A stretch of DNA of 64,000 nt. Origin: Ectobius pallidus (Eukaryota; Arthropoda; Insecta; Blattodea; Ectobiidae). This document shows, piece by piece, positions 8,746-21,019 of this stretch. The first letter of the stretch is position 1. The number at the start of each line of letters is the position of its first letter. The DNA is taken from positions 248,001 to 312,000 of the forward strand of contig CAXKWD010000014.1 of the NCBI GenBank assembly GCA_964059195.1, written 5' to 3'. Below the pieces are notes generated by a model. That model was given only the letters and a program-made list of their open reading frames with translations. It did no database searches and was not told the DNA's origin. The translations under genes and the position numbers were made by a program.

Positions 8746-11170
8746 TTTTTGAACACAATATTGATACCTATTAAAAGCTTTTAAAAAAAGATACTGTTGC
8801 GTAGCAATGTCAATTTTTGACATGCATTTTCCAAAGTCGAAACTTCTTCCTAGCAATGTAATTTTTAAAGACAATTTGGCTGCCTATCAACGTAATTTTT
8901 TTATCACGAATGTTTTTCCTAGCCATGCCAGTCTAAACCGGAAACTGTAGCCTAGCAATGAAGTTTTAAAACACCAGACTGTTCCTTAGCAATGACATTT
9001 TGAACAAGAAACTCTAGCTTAGCAATGCCATCTCCAAATACGAAACTGTTGCCCAGCAATGTCATCTATAAGGAATAGTTTTTAAACCTTCAATGATCAA
9101 TACATACAATGAAAATATCGGTGATATGCTAATGTCAAAACATGGGTTGTATATTTTACTTTAATAGAAAGAATACTGTTGCCTAGTAATTAGTTTTAAA
9201 ACACGAAAGTGTTGCCTAGCAATGCCATTTTAAAACGGAAACTGTTGCCTAGCAATGTCCTCAAAAAGAACTGTTGCTTAGCAATGGCATTTTTAAACAC
9301 AATATTGCTACCTATTAAAAGCTTTTAAAAAAAGATACTGTTGCGTAGCAATGTCAATTTCTGACACGAAACCTTTACCTTTCAATGCATTTTTCAAATT
9401 CGAAACTTCTTCCTAGCAATGTAATTTTTAAAGACAATTTGGCTACCTAACAATGTAATTTTTCTATCACGAATATTTTGCCTAGCCATGCCAGTCTAAA
9501 CCGGAAACTGTTGCCTAGCAATGAAGTTTTATAACACCTGACTGTTGCTTAGCAATGACATATTGAATAAGAAACTGTAGCTTAGCAATGGCATCTCCAA
9601 ATACGAAACTGTTGCCTGGCAATGTCTTCTATAAGGAATAGCCTTTAATCCCTCAATGATCAATACATACAATGAAAATATCGGTGATATGCTAATGGCA
9701 AAACATGGGTTGTAAATTTTGCCTTAATAGAAAGAATACAGTTGCCTAGCAATGAGTTTTAAAACACGAAAGTGTTGCCTAGCAATGCCATTTTAAACCG
9801 CAAACTGTTGCCAAGCAATGTCATCAAAAAGAACTGTTGCTTAGCAATGTCATTTTTAAACACAATATTCTACCTATTATAAACTTTTAAAAATATACTG
9901 TTGTGTAGCAATGTTAATTTCAGACACCAAACTTTTACTTTTCAATGCATTTTTCAAAGTCGAAACTTTTTCCTAGCAATGTAATTTTTAAAGACGATTT
10001 GGCTGCTTAACAATGTAATTTTTCTATGACGAAAGTTTTGCCTAGCCATGCCAGTCTAAACCGGAAACTGTTGCCTAGCAATTAAGTTTTAAAACACCTG
10101 ACTCTTGCTTAGCAATGACATTTTGAACAAGAAATTCTAGCTTAGCAATGCCATCTCCAAATACGAAACTGTTGCCTAGCAATGTCATCTATAAGGAATA
10201 GTTTTTAAACCTTCAATGATCAATACATACAATGAAAATATCGGTGATATGCTAATGTCAAAACATGGGTTGTAAATTTTACTTTAATAGAAAGAATACT
10301 GCTGCCTAGCACTGAGTTTTAAAACACGAAAGTGTTGCCTGGCAATGCCATTTTAAACCAGAAACTGTTGCCTAGCAATGTCATCAAAAAGAACTGTTGC
10401 TTAGCAATGTCATTTTTTAACACAATATTGCTACCTATTTAAAGTTTTTAAAAAAAGATACTGTTGCGTAGCAATGTCAATTTCTGACACGAAACCTTTA
10501 CCTTTCAATGCATTTTCCAAAGTAGAAACTTCTTCCTAGCAATGTAATTTTTAAAGACAATTTGGCTGCCTATCAATGTAATTTTTCAATCACGAATGTT
10601 TTGCCTAACCATGCCAGTCTAAAAGGAAACTGTAGCCTAGCAATGAAGTTTTAAAACTCCTGACTGTTGCTTAGCAATGACATTTTGAACAAGAAACTGT
10701 AGCTTAGCAATGCCATCTCCAAATACGAAACTGTTGCCTAGCAATGTCATCTATAAGGAATAGTTTTTAATCCCTCAATGATCAATACATACAATGAAAA
10801 TATCGGTGATATGCTAATGGCAAAACATGGGTTGTAAATTTTGCTTTAATAGAAAGAATACAGTTGCCTAGCAATGAGTTTTAAAACACGAAAGTGTTGC
10901 CTAGCAATGCCATTTTAAACCGCAAACTGTTGCCTAGCAATGTCATCAAAAATAACTGTTGCTTAGCAATGTCATTTTTAAACACAATATTCTACCTATT
11001 ATAAACTTTTAAAAAAATACTGTTGTGTAGCAATGTTAATTTCAGACACCAAACTTGTACTTTTCAATGCATTTTTCAAAGTCGAAACTTTTTCCTAGCA
11101 ATGTAATTTTTAAAGACGATTTGGCTGCTTAACAATGTAATTTTTCTATGACGAAAGTTTTGCCTAGCCA

Positions 11171-11195
11171 TGCCAGTCTAAACCGCAAACTGTTG
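11171..11195 (+). other. 298-bp deletion junction between subunit 10 and subunit 3
   Basis: CCAGTCTAAACCG of subunit 10 passes straight into CAAACTGTTGCC of subunit 2/3. The landmark interval here (10,801 to 11,626) is 825 bp; the two homologous copies (5,701 to 6,824 and 15,509 to 16,632) measure 1,123 bp. The difference is 298 bp. TAAACCG is shared at the join, so short homology between non-equivalent subunits probably guided the event. A further one-base loss (CACGAACC) follows at about 11,317. Confidence 0.9.
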
Positions 11196-13414
11196 CCTAG
11201 CAATGTCATCAAAAATAACTGTTGCTTAGCAATGTCATTTTTGAACACAATATTGATACCTATTAAAAGCTTTTTAAAAAATATACTGTTGCGTAGCAAT
11301 GTCAATTTCTGACACGAACCTTTACCTTTCAATGCATTTTCCAAAGTCGAAACTTCTTCCTAGCAATGTAATTTTTAAAGACAATTTGGCTGCCTATCAA
11401 CGTAATTTATTTATCACGAATGTTTTTCCTAGCCATGCCAGTCTAAACCGGAAACTGTAGCCTAGCAATGAAGTTTTAAAACACCAGACTGTTGCTTAGC
11501 AATGACATTTTGAACAAGAAACTGTAGCTTAGCAATGCCATCTGCAAATACGAAACTGTTGCCTAGCAATGTCATCTATAAGGAATAGTTTTTAAACCTT
11601 CAATGATCAATACATACAATGAAAATATCGGTGATATGCTAATGTCAAAACATGGGTTGTATATTTTACTTTAATAGAAAGAATACTGTTGCCTAGCAAT
11701 TAGTTTTAAAACACGAAAGTGTTGCCTAGCAATGCCATTTTAAACCGGAAACTGTTGCCTAGCAATGTCCTCAAAAAGAACTGTTGCTTAGCAATGGCAT
11801 TTTTAAACACAATATTGCTACCTATTAAAAGCTTTTAAAAAAAGATACTGTTGCGTAGCAATGTCAATTTCTGACACGAAACCTTTACCTTTCAATTCAT
11901 TTTTCAAATTCGAAACTTCTTCCTAGCAATGTAAATCTTAAAGCCAATTTGGCTACCTAACAATGTAATTTTTCTATCACGAATGTTTTGCCTAGGCATG
12001 CCAATCTAAACCGGAAACTGTTGCCTAGCAATGAAGTTTTATAACACCTGACTGTTGCTTAGCAATGACATTTTGAATAAGAAACTGTAGTTTAGCAATG
12101 GCATCTCCAAATACGAAACTGTTGCCTAGCAATGTCTTCTATAAGGAATAGCCTTTAATCCCTCAATGATCAATACATACAATGAAAATATCGGTGATAT
12201 GCTAATGGCATAACAGGGGTTGTAAATTTTTCTTTAATAGAAAAGAATACTCTTGCCTAGCAATGAGTTTTAAAACACGAAAGTGTTGCCTAGCAATGCC
12301 ATTTTAAACCGGAAACTGTTGCCTAGCAATGCCATCAAAAAGAACTGTTGCTTAGCAATGTCATTTTTTAACACAATATTGCTACCTATTAAAAGCTTTT
12401 AAAAAATATACTGTTGCGTAGCAATGTCAATATCAGACACAAATCTTTTACCTTTCAATGCATTTTCCAAAGTCGAAACTTATTACTAGCAATGTAATTT
12501 TTAAAGACAATTTGGGTGCCTATCAACGTAATTTTTTTATCACGAATGTTTTTCCTAGCCATGAAGTTTTAAAACACCTGACTGTTGCTTAGCAATGACA
12601 TTTTGAACAAGAAACTCTAGCATAGCAATGCCATCTCCAAATACGAAACTGTTGAATAGCAATGTCTTCTATAAGGAACAGTTTTTGATCCTTCAATGAT
12701 CAATACATACAATGAAAATATCGGTGATATGCTAATGTAAAAACATGGGTTGTAAATTTTACTTTAATAGAAAGAATACTGTTGCCTAGCAATTAGTTTT
12801 AGAACACGAAAGTGTTGCCTAGCAATGCCATTTTAAACCGGAATCTGTTGCCTAGCAATGTCCTCAAAAAGAACTGTTGCTTAGCAATGGCATTTTTAAA
12901 CACAATATTGCTACCTATTAAAAGCTTTTAAAAAAAGATACTGTTGCGTAGAAATGTCAATTTCTGACACGAAACCTTTACCTTTCAATGCATTTTTCAA
13001 ATTCGAAACTTCTTCCTAGCAATGTAATTTTTAAAGACAATTTGGCTACCTAACAATGTAATTTTTCTATCACGAATGTTTTGCCTAGCCATGCCAGTCT
13101 AAACTGGAAACTGTTGCCTAGCAATTAAGTTTTAAAACAACTGACTCTTGCTTAGCAATGACATTTTGAACAAGAAACTGTAGCTTAGCAATGCCATCTC
13201 CAAATACGAAACTGTTGCCTAGCAATGTCATCTATAACGAATAGTTTTTAATCCTTCAATGATCAATAGATACAATGAAAATATCGGTGATATGCTAATG
13301 TCAAAACATGGGTTGTAAATTTTACTTTAATAGAAAGAATACTGTTGCCTAGCAATGAGTTTTAAAACACGAAAGTGTTGCCTAGCAATGCCATTTTAAA
13401 CCAGAAACTGTTGC

Positions 13415-13480
13415 CTAGCAATGTCCTCAAAAAGAACTGTTGCTTAGCAATGGCATTTTTAAACACAATATTGCTACCTA
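13415..13480 (+). other. Mosaic tract inside a 19-bp-deletion monomer
   Basis: Other monomers of this lineage read GTCATC, GTCATTTTTGAACAC and GATACC here. This copy reads GTCCTC, GGCATTTTTAAACAC and GCTACC. The first part equals what would remain if a 125-bp insertion like the one at 8,621 were removed by recombination between its flanking repeats; the rest needs a second conversion. Simple conversion from a GTCCTC-type monomer is the alternative. Confidence 0.6.
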
Positions 13481-15149
13481 TTAAAAGCTTTTAAAAAAAG
13501 ATACTGTTGCGTAGCAATGTCAATTTTTGACATGCATTTTCCAAAGTCGAAACTTCTTCCTAGCAATGTAATTTTTAAAGACAATTTGGCTGCCTATCAA
13601 CGTAATTTTTTTATCACGAATGTTTTTCCTAGCCATGCCAGTCTAAACCGGAAACTGTAGCCTAGCAATGAAGTTTTAAAACACCAGACTGTTGCTTAGC
13701 AATGACATTTTGAACAAGAAACTCTAGCTTAGCAATGCCAAATCCAAATACGAAACTGTTGCCTAGCAATGTCATCTATAAGGAATAGTTTTTAAACCTT
13801 CAATGATCAATACATACAATGAAAATATCGGTGATATGCTAATGTCAAAACATGGGTTGTATATTTTACTTTAATAGAAAGAATACTGTTGCCTAGCAAT
13901 TAGTTTTAAAACACGAAAGTGTTGCCTAGCAATGCCATTTTAAACCGGAAACTGTTGCCTAGCAATGTCCTCAAAAAGAACTGTTGCTTAGCAATGGCAT
14001 TTTTAAACACAATATTGCTACCTATTAAAAGCTTTTAAAAAAAGATACTGTTGCGTAGCAATGTCAATTTCTGACACGAAACCTTTACCTTTCAATGCAT
14101 TTTTCAAATTCGAAACTTCTTCCTAGCAATGTAATTTTTAAAGACAATTTGGCTACCTAACAATGTAATTTTTCTATCACGAATATTTTGCCTAGCCATG
14201 CCAGTCTAAACCGGAAACTGTTGCCTAGCAATGAAGTTTTATAACACCTGACTGTAGCTTAGCAATGACATATTGAATAAGAAACTGTAGCTTAGCAATG
14301 GCATCTCCAAATACGAAACTGTTGCCTAGCAATGTCTTCTATAAGGAATAGCCTTTAATCCCTCAATGATCAATACATACAATGAAAATATCGGTGATAT
14401 GCTAATGGCAAAACATGGGTTGTAAATTTTGCCTTAATAGAAAGAATACAGTTGCCTAGCAATGAGTTTTAAAACACGAAAGTGTTGCCTAGCAATGCCA
14501 TTTTAAACCGCAAACTGTTGCCAAGCAATGTCATCAAAAAGAACTGTTGCTTAGCAATGTCATTTTTAAACACAATATTCTACCTATTATAAACTTTTAA
14601 AAATATACTGTTGTGTAGCAATGTTAATTTCAGACACCAAACTTTTACTTTTCAATGCATTTTTCAAAGTCGAAACTTTTTCCTAGCAATGTAATTTTTA
14701 AAGACGATTTGGCTGCTTAACAATGTAATTTTTCTATGACGAAAGTTTGCCTAGCCATGCCAGTCTAAACCGGAAACTGTTGCCTAGCAATTAAGTTTTA
14801 AAACACCTGACTCTTGCTTAGCAATGACATTTTGAACAAGAAACTGCAGCTTAGCAATGCCATCTCCAAATACGAAACTGTTGCCTAGCAATATCATCTA
14901 TAAGGAATAGTTTTTAATCCTTCAATGATCAATACATACAATGAAAATATCGGTGATATGCTAATGTCAAAACATGGGTTGTAAATTTTACTTTAATAGA
15001 AAGAATACTGCTGCCTAGCACTGAGTTTTAAAACACGAAAGTGTTGCCTGGCAATGCCATTTTAAACCAGAAACTGTTGCCTAGCAATGTCATCAAAAAG
15101 AACTGTTGCTTAGCAATGTCATTTTTTAACACAATATTGCTACCTATTT

Positions 15150-16620
15150 AAAGCTTTTAAAAAAGATACTGTTGCGTAGCAATGTCAATTTCTGACACGA
15201 AACCTTTATCTTTCAATGCATTTTCCAAAGTAGAAACTTCTTCCTAGCAATGTAATTTTTAAAGACAATTTGGCTGCCTATCAATGTAATTTTTCAATCA
15301 CGAATGTTTTGCCTAACCATGCCAGTCTAAAAGGAAACTGTAGCCTAGCAATGAAGTTTTAAAACTCCTGACTGTTGCTTAGCAATGACATTTTGAACAA
15401 GAAACTGTAGCTTAGCAATGCCATCTCCAAATACGAAACTGTTGCCTAGCAATGTCATCTATAAGGAATAGTTTTTAATCCCTCAATGATCAATACATAC
15501 AATGAAAATATCGGTGATATGCTAATGGCAAAACATGGGTTGTAAATTTTGCTTTAATAGAAAGAATACAGTTCCCTAGCAATGAGTTTTAAAACACGAA
15601 AGTGTTGCCTAGCAATGCCATTTTAAACCGCAAACTGTTGCCTAGCAATGTCATCAAAAATAACTGTTGCTTAGCAATGTCATTTTTAAACACAATATTC
15701 TACCTATTATAAACTTTTAAAAATATACTGTTGTGTAGCAATGTTAATTTCAGACACCAAACTTGTACTTTTCAATGCATTTTTCAAAGTCGAAACTTTT
15801 TCCTAGCAATGTAATTTTTAAAGACGATTTGGCTGCTTAACAATGTAATTTTTCTATGACGAAAGTTTTGCCTAGCCATGCCAGTCTAAACCGGAAACTG
15901 TTGCCTAGCAATTAAGTTTTAAAACACCTGACTGTTGCTTAGCAATGACATTTTGAACAAGAAACTGTAGCTTAGCAATGCCATCTCCAAATACGAAACT
16001 GTTGCCTAGCAATGTCATCTATAACGAACAGTTTTTAATCCTTGAATGATCAATAGATACAATGAAAATATCGGTGATATGCTAATGTCAAAACATGGGT
16101 TGTAAATTTTACTTTAATAGAAAGAATACTGTTGCGTAGCAATGAGTTTTAAAACACGAAAGTGTTGCCTAGCAATGCCATTTTAAACCAGAAACTGTTG
16201 CCTAGCAATGTCATCAAAAAGAACTGTTGCTTAGCAATGTCATTTTTGAACACAATATTGATACCTATTAAAAGCTTTTTAAAAAATATACTGTTGCGTA
16301 GCAATGTCAATTTCTGACACGAAACCTTTACCTTTCAATGCATTTTCCAAAGTCGAAACTTCTTCCTAGCAATGTAATTTTTAAAGACAATTTGGCTGCC
16401 TATCAACGTAATTTATTTATCACGAATGTTTTTCCTAGCCATGCCAGTCTAAACCGGAAACTGTAGCCTAGCAATGAAGTTTTAAAACACCAGACTGTTG
16501 CTTAGCAATGACATTTTGAACAAGAAACTCTAGCTTAGCAATGCCATCTCCAAATACGAAACTGTTGCCTAGCAATGTCATCTATAAGGAATAGTTTTTA
16601 AACCTTCAATGATTAATACA
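15150..16620 (+). repeat. Higher-order block, copy 3 (partial)
   Basis: Continues the register of copy 2 (AAAACTCCTG at 10,653 and 15,361) but keeps the 298 bp missing there. The rare CGTAATTTATTTATC lies at 16,407, which is 9,808 from its partner at 6,599, equal to 5,100 + 4,708. The copy breaks off near 16,610-16,640, where a class A leader passes into a class C tail. Confidence 0.8.
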
Positions 16621-19600
16621 TACAATGAAAATATCGGTGATATGCTAATGGCAAAACATGGGTTGTAAATTTTGCTTTAATAGAAAGAATACAGTTGCCT
16701 AGCGATGAGTTTTAAAACACGAAAGTGTTGCCTAGCAATGCCATTTTAAACCGCAAACTGTTGCCTAGCAATGTCATCAAAAAGAACTGTTGCTTAGGAA
16801 TGTCATTTTTTAACACAATATTGCTACCTATTTAAAGCTTTTAAAAAAAGATACTGTTGCGTAGCAATGTCAATTTCTGGCACGAAACCTTTACCTTTCA
16901 ATGCATTTTTCAAATTCGAAACTTCTTCCTAGCAATGTAATTTTTAAAGACAATTTGGCTACCTAACAATGTAATTTTTCTATCACGAATATTTTGCCTA
17001 GCCATGCCAGTCTAAACCGGAAACTGTTGCCTAGCAATGAAGTTTTATAACACCTGACTGTTGCTTAGCAATGACATATTGAATAAGAAACTGTAGCTTA
17101 GCAATGGCATCTCCAAATACGAAACTGTTGCCTAGCAATGTCTTCTATAAGGAATAGCCTTTAATCCCTCAATGATCAATACATACAATGAAAATATCGG
17201 TGATATGCTAATGGCAAAACATGGGTTGTAAATTTTGCCTTAATAGAAAGAATACAGTTGCCTAGCAATGAGTTTTAAAACACGAAAGTGTTGCCTAGCA
17301 ATGCCATTTTAAACCGCAAACTGTTGCCAAGCAATGTCATCAAAAAGAACTGTTGCTTAGCAATGTCATTTTTAAACACAATATTCTACCTATTATAAAC
17401 TTTTAAAAATATACTGTTGTGTAGCAATGTTAATTTCAGACACCAAACTTTTACTTTTCAATGCATTTTTCAAAGTCGAAACTTTTTCCTAGCAATGTAA
17501 TTTTTAAAGACGATTTGGCTGCTTAACAATGTAATTTTTCTATGACGAAAGTTTTGCCTAGCCATGCCAGTCTAAACCGGAAACTGTTGCCTAGCAATTA
17601 AGTTTTAAAACACCTGACTCTTGCTTAGCAATGACATTTTGAACAAGAAACTGCAGCTTAGCAATGCCATCTCCAAATACGAAACTGTTGCCTAGCAATG
17701 TCATCTATAAGGAATAGTTTTTAATCCTTCAATGATCAATACATACAATGAAAATATCGGTGATATGCTAATGTCAAAACATGGGTTGTAAATTTTACTT
17801 TAATAGAAAGAATACTGCTGCCTAGCACTGAGTTTTAAAACACGAAAGTGTTGCCTGGCAATGCCATTTTAAACCAGAAACTGTTGCCTAGCAATGTCAT
17901 CAAAAAGAACTGTTGCTTAGCAATGTCATTTTTTAACACAATGTTGCTACCTATTTAAAGCTTTTAAAAAAAGATACTGTTGCGTAGCAATGTCAATTTC
18001 TGACACGAAACCTTTACCTTTCAATGCATTTTCCAAAGTAGAAACTTCTTCCTAGCAATGTAATTTTTAAAGACAATTTGGCTGCCTATCAATGTAATTT
18101 TTCAATCACGAATGTTTTGCCTAACCATGCCAGTCTAAAAGGAAACTGTAGCCTAGCAATGAAGTTTTAAAACTCCTGACTCTTGCTTAGCAATGACATT
18201 TTGAACAAGAAACTGTAGCTTAGCAATGCCATCTCCAAATACGAAACTGTTGCCTAGCAATGTCATCTATAACGAATAGTTTTTAATCCTTCAATGATCA
18301 ATAGATACAATGAAAATATCGGTGATATGCTAATGTCAAAACATGGGTTGTAAATTTTACTTTAATAGAAAGAATACTGTTGCGTAGCAATGAGTTTTAA
18401 AACACGAAAGTGTTGCCTAGCAATGCCATTTTAAACCGGAAACTGTTGCCTAGCAATGTCCTCAAAAAGAACTGTTGCTTAGCAATGGCATTTTTAAACA
18501 CAATATTGCTACCTATTAAAAGCTTTTAAAAAAAGATACTGTTGCGTAGCAATGTCAATTTCTGACACGAAACCTTTACCTTTCAATGCATTTTTCAAAT
18601 TCGAAACTTCTTCCTAGCAATGTAATTTTTAAAGACAATTTGGCTACCTAACAATGTAATTTTTCTATCACGAATGTTTTGCCTAGCCATGCCAGTCTAA
18701 ACCGGAAACTGTTGCCTAGCAATGAAGTTTTATAACACCTGACTGTTGCTTAGCAATGACATTTTGAATAAGAAACTGTAGTTTAGCAATGGCATCTCCA
18801 AATACGAAACTGTTGCCTAGCAATGTCTTCTATAAGGAATAGCCTTTAATCCCTCAATGATCAATACATACAATGAAAATATCGGTGATATGCTAATGGC
18901 ATAACAGGGGTTGTAAATTTTTCTTTAATAGAAAAGAATACTGTTGCCTAGCAATGAGTTTTAAAACACGAAAGTGTTGCCTAGCAATGCCATTTTAAAC
19001 CGGAAACTGTTGCCTAGCAATGCCATCAAAAAGAACTGTTGCTTAGCAAAGTCATTTTTAAACACAATATTGCTACCTATTATAAACTTTTAAAAAATAT
19101 ACTGTTGCGTAGCAATGTCAATATCAGACACAAATCTTTTACCTTTCAATGCATTTTTCATGTCGAAACTTTTTCCTAGCAATGTAATTTTTAAAGACAA
19201 TTTGGCTGCCTAACAATGTAATTTTTCTATCAGGAAAGGTTTGCCTAGCAATCCCAGTCTAAACCGGAAACTGTTGCCTAGCAATTAAGTTTTAAAACAG
19301 CTGACTCTTGCTTAGCAATGACATTTTGAACATGAATCTGTAGCTTAACAATGCCATCTCCAAATACGAAACTGTTGCCTAGCAATGTCTTCTATAAGGA
19401 AAAGTTTTTGATCCTTCAATGATCAATACATACAATGAAAATATCGGTGATATGCTAATGTCAAAACATGGGTTGTAAATTTTACTTTAATAGAAAGAAT
19501 ACTGTTGCCTAGCAATGAGTTTTAAAACACGAAAGTGTTGCCTAGCAATGCCATTTTAAACCGGAAACTGTTGCCTAGCAATGCCATCAAAAAGAACTGT

Positions 19601-21019
19601 TGCTTAGCAATGTAATTTTAAACACAATATTGCTACCTATTATAAACTTTTAAATAATATACTGTTGCGTAGCAATGTCAATTTCAGACACGAAACTTTT
19701 ACCTTTCAATGCATTTTTGAAAGTCGAAACTTTTTCCTAGTAATGTAATTTTTAAATACAATTTGACTGCCTAACAATGTAATTTTTCTATCACGAAAGT
19801 TTTCCCTAGCCATGCCAGTCTAAAAGGAAACTGTAGCCTAGCAATGAAGTTTTAAAACACCTGACTGTTGCTTAGCAATGACATTTTGAACAAGAAACTG
19901 TAGCTTAGCAATGCCATCTCCAAATACGAAACTGTTGCCTTGCAATGTCATCTATAAGGAATAGTTTTAATCCCTCAATCATCAATACATACAATGAAAA
20001 TATCGGTGATATGCTAATGGCAAAACATGGGTTGTAAATTTTGCTTTAATAGAAAGAATAAAGTTGCCTAGCGATGAATTTTAAAACACGAAAGTGTTGC
20101 CTAGCAATGCCATTTTAAACCGCAAACTGTTGCCTAGCAATGTCATAAAAAAGAACTGTTGCTTAGGAATGTCATTTTTTAACACAATATTGCTACCTAT
20201 TTAAAGCTTTTAAAAAAAGATTCTGTTGCGTAGCAATGTCAATTTCTGACACGAAACCTTTACCTTTCAATGTATTTTCCAAAGTCGAAACCTCTTCCTA
20301 GCAATGTAATTTTTAAAGACAATTTGGCTGCCTATCAATGTAATTTTTCTATGACGAAAGTTTTGCCTAACCATGCCAGTCTAAACCGGAAACTGTTGCC
20401 TAGCAATGAAGTTTTAAAACACCTGATGTTGCTTAGCAATGACATTTTGAATTAGAAACTGTAGCTTAGCAATGCCATCTCCAAATACGAAACTATTGCC
20501 TAGCAATGTCATCTATAAGAAATAGCCTTCAATCCCTCAATGATCAATACATACAATGAAAAATCGGTGATATGCTAATGGCATAACAGGGGTTGTAAAT
20601 TTTTCTTTAATAGAAAAGAATACTGTTGCCAAGCAATGAGTTTTAAAACACGAAAGTGTTGCCTAGCAATGCCATTTTAAACCGCAAACTGTTGCCTAGC
20701 AATGCCATCAAAAAGAACTGTTGATTAGCAAAGTCATTTTTAAACACAATATTGCTACCTATTATAAACTCTTAAAAAATATACTGTTGCGTAGCAATGT
20801 CAATATCAGACACAAATCTTTTACCTTTCAATGCATTTTTCATGTCGAGACTTTTTCCTAGCAATGTAATTTTTAAAGACAATTTGGCTGCCTAACAATG
20901 TAATTTTTCTATCACGAAAGGTTTGCCTAGCAATGCCAGTCTAAACCGGAAACTGTTGCCTAGCAATGAAGTTTTATAACACCTGACTGTTGCTTAGCAA
21001 TGACATTTGGAATAAGAAA

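Larger units (their letters stand above)
5341..10300 (+). repeat. Higher-order block, copy 1 of three (5-17 kb)
   Basis: This stretch aligns with 10,441-15,009. The offset is 5,100 bp from 5,341 to about 6,080. It drops to 4,802 after the 298-bp deletion at 11,181, rises to 4,835 after the 33-bp deletion at 7,198, and falls to 4,710 after the 125-bp insertion at 8,621. A third copy of the first part lies at about 15,150-16,600, offset 9,808. Whole 60-base rows are identical (for example 5,401 versus 10,501). Each offset step matches the length of a scar seen independently, so the alignment is secure. Confidence 0.85.
10441..15009 (+). repeat. Higher-order block, copy 2 (carries the 298-bp deletion)
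   Basis: Homologous to 5,341-10,300. It has lost 298 bp at 11,181. It lacks the 33-bp deletion found at 7,198 in copy 1 but shares the one at 7,728 (here at 12,563). It does not carry the 125-bp insertion. The linked marker CTGCTGCCTAGCACTGAG at 10,301, 15,010 and 17,817 shows the continuing duplication at 4,709 and 2,807 bp. Confidence 0.82.

Noticed and set aside
11129..11344. 71-codon reading frame on the minus strand
   Set aside because: It spans the 298-bp deletion junction and a one-base loss near 11,317, which together remove the usual stops. The same region in the intact homologous copies is closed. The translation has no recognisable domain, and no promoter or start context is evident.
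20270..20455. 61-codon reading frame on the plus strand
   Set aside because: Its start depends on a one-base variant (CAATGTATTTT for CAATGCATTTT) and its length on a one-base loss (CCTGATGTTGC for CCTGACTGTTGC) inside an ordinary monomer. It is plain satellite sequence with no conserved frame in the other monomers.
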